From Amphritea sp. (lineage in GTDB: Bacteria; Pseudomonadota; Gammaproteobacteria; Pseudomonadales; Nitrincolaceae): a stretch of DNA of 5,307 bases. The notes under the pieces are model-generated. The model searched no databases, had not been told where the DNA came from, and worked only from the letters and a program-made list of their open reading frames with translations. Shown one piece after another: positions 5,184 through 5,307 of the stretch (the first letter of the stretch is position 1; every line of letters starts with the position of its first letter). Location of the stretch: positions 1-5,307 of the forward strand of contig JAIBDA010000092.1 of the NCBI GenBank assembly GCA_024679635.1. The letters run 5' to 3'. The position numbers were made by a program, and so were the translations under genes.

Positions 5184-5307
5184 ATGACTACTAATCAAGA
5201 GCTTACGCTGGAACAGCAACAGGAACAGGTTCGTATCGATCTGGCGGCGATGTTCCGACTGACCCAATTATTCGGTTGGGATGACACTATCTGGAACCAT
5301 ATTACCG
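5184..5307 (+). CDS. Class II aldolase/adducin-family protein, N-terminal part
   Basis: The gene starts at ATG 5184 and leaves the window after about 41 codons. The visible protein has a Gln/Glu-rich start, then VRIDLAAMFRLTQLFGWDDT and IWNHIT. This matches the N-terminus of class II aldolase/adducin proteins: the first helix (r.dLA...R.....G) followed by the N-H-[FI]-[ST] loop that helps to bind the substrate. The zinc-binding histidines would lie beyond the window. Family members include sugar-phosphate aldolases and decarboxylases as well as many uncharacterised proteins, and the specific activity cannot be told here. It lies on the same strand as the tautomerase and could act in the same pathway. 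Ribosome binding is likely by GTGAG, 9 nt upstream. Confidence 0.82.
   Translation, partial: MTTNQELTLEQQQEQVRIDLAAMFRLTQLFGWDDTIWNHIT

Noticed and set aside
1..5307. Mobile element or CRISPR array
   Set aside because: No transposase or integrase, no terminal inverted repeats, and no regularly spaced repeats were seen. The only direct repeat is the short pair at 2870 and 3283.

Overview
The window looks like a chromosomal piece from a marine-type gammaproteobacterium, possibly Oceanospirillales-like. This is a low-confidence guess based on moderate G+C in genes, very AT-rich spacers and the mix of gene families. No mobile element, RNA gene or CRISPR array was seen. All functional calls were made by reading the translations; no database search was run.

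Layout. (1) Positions 1-403 hold the C-terminal end of a DUF457/YdjM-type membrane metal-dependent hydrolase on the + strand. (2) About 479-742 is a decayed LysR-family regulator of which only the C-terminal end of the effector domain survives. (3) 975-1838 is an intact LysR-family regulator. It ends in a clear bidirectional terminator (1857-1884) shared with the convergent gene that follows. (4) 1902-2798 (- strand) and 3300-4208 (+ strand) are two divergently transcribed paralogues of the HalD/BesD-like Fe(II)/2-oxoglutarate oxygenase family. They are about 55% identical by hand alignment over 275 gap-free positions. Between them lies a spacer of about 450-500 bp, about 20% G+C in its core, with two LysR-type T-N11-A dyads, an imperfect direct repeat and a possible 16-codon leader ORF. 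(5) 4535-4906 is a tautomerase-superfamily protein with an N-terminal catalytic proline. (6) From 5184 the window runs into the start of a class II aldolase/adducin-family gene.

How the genes may work together (inference). Both oxygenases carry HxD rather than the HxG of true halogenases, so hydroxylation of a small amino-acid-like substrate is more likely than halogenation. The tautomerase and class II aldolase, on the same strand as the 3300 gene, could act on an oxidised or hydroxylated product, and the LysR regulator could control the divergent promoter. The most striking point is that the minus-strand paralogue has Trp at the position where its partner has the Arg expected to anchor 2-oxoglutarate. 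It also has Tyr for the Asp of the conserved PGD motif, while its metal triad is intact. The locus may therefore pair an active hydroxylase with a changed or regulatory paralogue.
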